Shown piece after piece: positions 59,854-64,000 of a DNA stretch of 64,000 bases. Below the pieces are notes generated by a model that was given only the letters and a program-made list of their open reading frames with translations, ran no database searches and had not been told where the DNA came from. Each line of letters opens with the position of its first letter. The first letter of the stretch is position 1. The DNA is from Clostridium_AT stratigraminis. Its GTDB lineage: Bacteria; Bacillota; Clostridia; Clostridiales; Clostridiaceae. The translations under genes and the position numbers were made by a program. The stretch is from the NCBI RefSeq assembly GCF_045310675.1, contig NZ_JBJHZZ010000016.1:1-64000 (forward strand), written 5' to 3'.

Positions 59854-62583
59854 TTACTTATTTATTTCATTTAAAATATCCTGCAAGTTCTTTATATATT
59901 CTCCATACTTAGCCCAATCTCCATTTTTTTGAGCTTCTATGGCCTTATCAAAGTTATCCTTTGCAGCTTTTATTTTTTCTTGCATGTTTGTGTCAACAGC
60001 AGGTACCGTTTCTGTAGTTCCTGGTGTCACCTGGGTCTTTGGGGTATTAAAGTTAAATATCTGCTGCAAAGCCTTATCAATACCTTCGGCCATTATAATT
60101 TTATCACCATAACCAACTACTAACCTTTTCATCTCAGGAATACTATTCTTACCTGTAGCTCTTATATAAATCGGTTCTACGTATAGAAGTGAATTATTAA
60201 TAGGGATAATCATAGTATCTCCATAAATAACCTCAGAGCCTTCCTTGTTCCATAATGATATTTCCTGGGAAATGGTTGGATCTTGATTCAGCTTTTGTTT
60301 AAAAAAGTATGGACTATATATAGTTTTTTGTGGAGGGAATTTATAAAGTACCATTTTCCCATAATTGTCCTTATCCATTCTTACTCCATATAACCCTACC
60401 ATATTATCTTTGGTCCTCATATTGAAGTAATTTAATAGTACCATTTCCTCTCCCTTATTTTCTCCAGGAAGCCTCATAATTATATAAGAACCCTCATTTG
60501 CTTTTTTATCTTCTTCAACCTTTTTTTGGTTACCTGCAATTTCCCATATATCTTCCCCATTATAAAATACTACAGGATCTGTTACATGATATTTGCCTAA
60601 TACACTGCTTTGAATATTAAATAGATCTTCTGGGTATCTAAAATGATCTCTTAAATCTTGAGTTAAGGTATTTACATCCTTGAAAAGGCTTGGAAATATT
60701 TTTGAATAACTATTAGCTATTGGATCATTCTTATCCACAATGTAGAAATTGGTAGTTCCATTTACTGCATCCACAACAACCTTTATAGAATTTCTTATAT
60801 AATTAATGTTGTTAGTTGGCTGAGAATATGGAAATTTATCAGAGGTTGTATATGCATCAATTATCCAATACAACTTACCATTGCTGATAACTACATAAGG
60901 ATCGCTGTCATAAGTTAAAAATGGTGCTATTTTTTGAACCCTATCCATTATATTTCTATTTATAAGAATTTTACTATTGCTGTTAATGTCTCTAGATAAA
61001 AGGAAATTAAAATTCTTTTCATTAATAGCAAAAAGGATTCGGTTTCCGAGACTCATCTTAATACCTGCTGTGCCATCATAATTATTCCATTGGTTATCTC
61101 CACCTTTAGGATAATCAAATTCACTCCTAGCTGTATCAACTATTGCATAATCATCAGTCTTCTCGCCAAAATAAATTCTAGGATTATCTAATTTAATATT
61201 GGTGTTATTATCAGGAGGAATGTCCTTTATAACAAAATCAGGCTGCCCCTCTGAGGTTACAGAGTTTACCTTACTCATTACAGCCCCATAACCATGAGTA
61301 TATATTAGATGTCTATTCTGCCAAGTATTTGCGTTTCCTTCTAAGGATTGCATGTTTATTTCTCTTGCTGCAACAAATACCTGATTATATTTTCCATTAA
61401 TATTATATCTATCTATATCTATATCATTAAAGGCATAATAATATCTAATAACCTGAACCTGGTTATAAAACTCTAATGCAGGCTGAAAAGAATTTATATT
61501 TATATTATTGATGGTATCCATATTGCTATTTATATCATTTATATTTAAATTATCTTTAACTTCGAAATCCTTTTGCTCAACCTTATCTATATTAAATGCC
61601 TTTCTTGTGAAGTCAATATTATTAGCAATATAAGGCTGTTCTAGACCCATTTGGTTTGATTTTACTATAAAGTTTTCAACTAAGGCTGAGGCTGCGCCTT
61701 CTGAAACAATAAGTATGAGTATAATTATAACTGATGCTATAATTGGTTTAACCTTAGATTTTAGTACACTTATAAAAATTACAATAGCTGCTATTACTGA
61801 AACTATAGCAATAATTTTATAAAAAGTGAGTGTAACATGTGTATCTGTATAACCTGCTCCATAGACTACACCTCTTGAACTATAAACTAAATTTAAACTC
61901 TTTAAAACATATCCAAAAGATAAGGCTAGTAAAATTAAAGCTGAAACTATAGCAAGCTGTTTTCCAGCAAAGTTAGTAAGTCCATTTTTCATGCTGCCTT
62001 TCTTAAAGAAGTTAACATTTCTGAAATCTCCTGAAACAATTTTATCCTTTGCACTTAATATAAAATAAGTGACTAGGGTAAATAATACTAAAAACACTAA
62101 AAGTACCATAATAGAAGAATAAAAGGATTCTATTAATGGTAATTTAAAGACATAAAAGGATACATCAATATTAAAAATTGGATCCTTTATGTTAAAGCTT
62201 GTTGAGTTCTCAAATTGAAGAATTCTATACCAATAGTTTGATGCAATTGAAAAAGATATTAAAAAAGATATTACTCCATTAATTACTATAAAAATTTTTC
62301 TTTCAAGGGATTTTTTTGCCTTAGTTATTTCATTATAATTAATGAGTCTTATAATACTTCCTCTTATACTTCTATAATATAGCCAAATTCCTATGTAAAC
62401 TAAAATAAAAATAGGTACCATTAGTCTAATAACTGCTAGCAATTTTGTAAAATAAACACTTATATATCCTACTTCTTTAAACCACTTGACATTTACTATG
62501 AAATTAACAATGGAATCAAAAAATACAATTATAATAATGGCACTTATTAAAAGGGTTGATATTCCAAAGAATCTTTTTTTCAT
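59854..62583 (-). CDS. UPF0182 family membrane protein
   Basis: 909 residues. Seven membrane helices in the first 320 residues, then a large extracytoplasmic domain (about 330-850) with family motifs RNIMDRVQKIAPFLTYDSDPY and TTSDKFPYSQP, and a C-terminal Lys/Asp-rich helix after a Pro/Thr linker. The function of the family is unknown. I start at 62583, after AAGGAG; a GTG at 62598 lies in that site. The ribosome binding site is the terminal sequence of an 84-bp repeat also found before recR. Confidence 0.93.
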   Translation of the reverse strand: MKKRFFGISTLLISAIIIIVFFDSIVNFIVNVKWFKEVGYISVYFTKLLAVIRLMVPIFILVYIGIWLYYRSIRGSIIRLINYNEITKAKKSLERKIFIVINGVISFLISFSIASNYWYRILQFENSTSFNIKDPIFNIDVSFYVFKLPLIESFYSSIMVLLVFLVLFTLVTYFILSAKDKIVSGDFRNVNFFKKGSMKNGLTNFAGKQLAIVSALILLALSFGYVLKSLNLVYSSRGVVYGAGYTDTHVTLTFYKIIAIVSVIAAIVIFISVLKSKVKPIIASVIIILILIVSEGAASALVENFIVKSNQMGLEQPYIANNIDFTRKAFNIDKVEQKDFEVKDNLNINDINSNMDTINNININSFQPALEFYNQVQVIRYYYAFNDIDIDRYNINGKYNQVFVAAREINMQSLEGNANTWQNRHLIYTHGYGAVMSKVNSVTSEGQPDFVIKDIPPDNNTNIKLDNPRIYFGEKTDDYAIVDTARSEFDYPKGGDNQWNNYDGTAGIKMSLGNRILFAINEKNFNFLLSRDINSNSKILINRNIMDRVQKIAPFLTYDSDPYVVISNGKLYWIIDAYTTSDKFPYSQPTNNINYIRNSIKVVVDAVNGTTNFYIVDKNDPIANSYSKIFPSLFKDVNTLTQDLRDHFRYPEDLFNIQSSVLGKYHVTDPVVFYNGEDIWEIAGNQKKVEEDKKANEGSYIIMRLPGENKGEEMVLLNYFNMRTKDNMVGLYGVRMDKDNYGKMVLYKFPPQKTIYSPYFFKQKLNQDPTISQEISLWNKEGSEVIYGDTMIIPINNSLLYVEPIYIRATGKNSIPEMKRLVVGYGDKIIMAEGIDKALQQIFNFNTPKTQVTPGTTETVPAVDTNMQEKIKAAKDNFDKAIEAQKNGDWAKYGEYIKNLQDILNEINK

Positions 62584-62587
62584 ATTT

Positions 62588-62679
62588 TCTCCTTTCACTC
62601 AAAACACTGGGTAACTTAAAATGTTCGCTTCTACTCACAAGTTACCCGCTAAAGTCCATTTAGGACTTTAGCCTCCTTT
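62588..62679 (-). repeat. 84-bp Shine-Dalgarno-bounded repeat, third copy
   Basis: Minus strand: begins AAAGGAGG (62679-62672), contains CTAAAGTCC-TAAAT-GGACTTTAG and GGGTAACTT..AAGTTACCC hairpins, and ends AAAGGAGA (62595-62588) as the ribosome binding site of the UPF0182 gene. Same plan and period as the units at 6131-6302. The bases CAGTGT before the end are shared. Confidence 0.8.
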
Positions 62680-62681
62680 CA

Positions 62682-63839
62682 CTATATATTTTTCAGTAAT
62701 CTCCCTATTACTGTGTTTTTAGTTTCTATTGCACCGGCTGGACATAACTCTTGGCAACAAAAGCACCTTATACAATTTTTCATATTCCAAGTAGGTCTTA
62801 AGTTATCTCCTACTTTAACCATTTTTATAACTTTTCCCTGCTCTGGACAGACTTCCTCACATCTTTTGCAGCCTATGCATTTATCGCTTACTAGTGATGG
62901 ACTAGGTGCTACCATACCAGTTAAAAATTTAGAAACTGCTGGGCTTGAAAAATGAAAGCCTTCTCCTTTTCTTGATAGCTTAAAATTCTTAGCCTTCATA
63001 TTTTCTATTTTCTCACCCACAACCTCTATGGCATCTGGAAGTACTGCCCCCCAATTATTATCATATACTTCCTTTAAAGTTGGTGTCTCTAAAGGGTTGT
63101 TATACCCTATAAGCCTTACGGCTACAGAATCAACTGCACTAAGGGAATGACCCATAATAATGGTATTCATTTTATGAGGGCTTCCATTTTTAGGTCCATT
63201 TCCTTCCATTGCAATTATTCCATCCAATATAGCAAAGCTTGTTCCTACAAGTGTATTTAAGTCTAAAAGCATTTTGCAAAAGTTATTGGCATCTGGCATT
63301 CTTGTATGCCATAAAGCCTTTTGGGCCCCTGATATGCAGCCAAATTGATTCTTAATGGCCCCTGTAAAATATGCCATAGCATGAGTTTTAAGCTTAGGAA
63401 GTGATATAATTACATCTGCTTCATATGGTGCTCTGGCGATGTCCCACGATTTACAGAGAATTGAATTATCAAGCTTAACATGAAGAGTTTCTTTAAAATC
63501 TTCAAATTTTACATCATATTTCTCAGCAACCTCCATAAGCCCACTTCTTTCTGCTGCTCTTTTGGAATCTCCAAACCCTGGAGAATCACCAAAACTTATA
63601 TTATTAGTATGTTCTTTAACTATTCTTATAACAGCCTCAAATACTGCAAAATGAGTTATTACAGGTGAACCTGCCTGTTCAACGCTTAACATATTTGGCT
63701 TTATTAGTACCTTACTATCCCTTGGAATCAGCTTGTTAATATAAGCCTCTCCCCCTAATAAATTAAAGCCTTCTCTAATAGATTTTTCAACTAAATCCAC
63801 ATTATAATCTGTGCATTTTAATAAGGCTACCTTCTCCAT
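62682..63839 (-). CDS. DUF362 domain protein with two 4Fe-4S clusters
   Basis: 385 residues. DUF362 domain (about 1-300; VLIKPNMLSVEQAGSPVITH and GDSPGFGDSKRAA) and a C-terminal bacterial ferredoxin-type domain with CIGCKRCEEVCPEQGK and CIRCFCCQELCPAGA, each four Cys. It is a cytoplasmic iron-sulfur protein; DUF362 proteins occur widely in anaerobes and their reactions are mostly unknown. The next gene in the same direction, UPF0182, follows after the 84-bp repeat. Confidence 0.9.
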   Translation of the reverse strand: MEKVALLKCTDYNVDLVEKSIREGFNLLGGEAYINKLIPRDSKVLIKPNMLSVEQAGSPVITHFAVFEAVIRIVKEHTNNISFGDSPGFGDSKRAAERSGLMEVAEKYDVKFEDFKETLHVKLDNSILCKSWDIARAPYEADVIISLPKLKTHAMAYFTGAIKNQFGCISGAQKALWHTRMPDANNFCKMLLDLNTLVGTSFAILDGIIAMEGNGPKNGSPHKMNTIIMGHSLSAVDSVAVRLIGYNNPLETPTLKEVYDNNWGAVLPDAIEVVGEKIENMKAKNFKLSRKGEGFHFSSPAVSKFLTGMVAPSPSLVSDKCIGCKRCEEVCPEQGKVIKMVKVGDNLRPTWNMKNCIRCFCCQELCPAGAIETKNTVIGRLLKNI

Positions 63840-63924
63840 ATATCCTCCATTACTAATTTACTTAGTAAAATTAATCAAAAACAAATAATTATTCCAGTTA
63901 TTTTGCTGATTTTTTTATTGTTAA

Positions 63925-64000
63925 TTAATCTGATATCAATAACTTTTTAACTTTTAATTCCTTTATGATTCTATCCAAGGTTTCTTCATCATCGGCCTCT
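63925..64000 (-). CDS. C-terminal end of a gene cut by the window edge
   Basis: The last 24 codons of a minus-strand frame (ending LKVKKLLISD, stop at 63925-63927), acidic then basic. Too short to identify. Confidence 0.45.
   Translation of the reverse strand, partial: EADDEETLDRIIKELKVKKLLISD

Overview
The window is AT-rich Firmicute chromosome, most likely a spore-forming Clostridium. The evidence is the dnaX-ybaB-recR-yaaL-bofA cluster preceded by a long SRP RNA and a serine tRNA, a gerA/gerB/gerC spore germination operon, AGGAGG/AGGTGA ribosome binding sites before nearly every gene, and strong AT codon bias. No rRNA and no CRISPR array were seen.

Layout. 1-9000 (minus strand) holds the replication/recombination cluster tRNA-Ser(GGA)-SRP RNA-dnaX-ybaB-recR and, after an insert with a response regulator, a chemotaxis receptor and an S41 lipoprotein, yaaL and bofA. 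9.3-9.6 kb carries tRNA-Val, -Thr and -Tyr. 9.6-13 kb is an apparent metal-homeostasis operon (two G3E GTPases, a DUF318 permease and its TIGR03943 partner) behind a 21-bp palindrome, followed by a CDF cation transporter and birA. 15.8-20.8 kb has a TPR-GAF-GGDEF protein, an unknown protein and an HD-GYP protein. 21.2-23.9 kb is a PadR-controlled operon (HAAS membrane protein and two short-chain dehydrogenases). 24-31.4 kb has tRNA-Ser(CGA), a phosphohexomutase, tadA, an amine oxidase, and oleate hydratase with a TetR regulator. 31.7-36.2 kb has tRNA-Arg(CCT), a YhgE/Pip membrane protein with its TetR regulator, and phosphatidylserine decarboxylase. 36.2-39.9 kb is the germination receptor operon. 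40-48 kb has an OatA-like acyltransferase, an M48-like metallopeptidase, an ECF sigma factor flanked by two zinc-binding anti-sigma-like proteins and a PepSY-type membrane protein, and a radical SAM protein.

49,466-56,138 is a 6.6-kb integrative element in a tRNA-Arg(ACG) gene, bounded by a perfect 49-bp direct repeat. It carries a tyrosine integrase, a serine resolvase, a winged-helix replication-like protein behind three 44-bp iteron-like repeats, several small unknown proteins, a PD-(D/E)XK-like protein, and a five-copy repeat array. No relaxase or phage structural gene is visible. A decayed tRNA-Arg end and a broken gene just to its left suggest an earlier insertion at the same site. To the right lie tRNA-Ser(GCT), tRNA-Ser(TGA), serS, a FAD oxidoreductase with a short DUF1667 protein, a UPF0182 membrane protein and a DUF362 ferredoxin-like protein.

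The observations most worth following are: (1) an 83-84-bp repeat, present three times, whose ends are Shine-Dalgarno sequences and which sits directly before the start codons of recR and the UPF0182 gene; (2) the five-copy repeat of the integrative element, each copy ending in a start codon, one of which opens an SD-less zinc-ribbon ORF; and (3) repeated partial tRNA 3' ends that mark old or current insertion boundaries.
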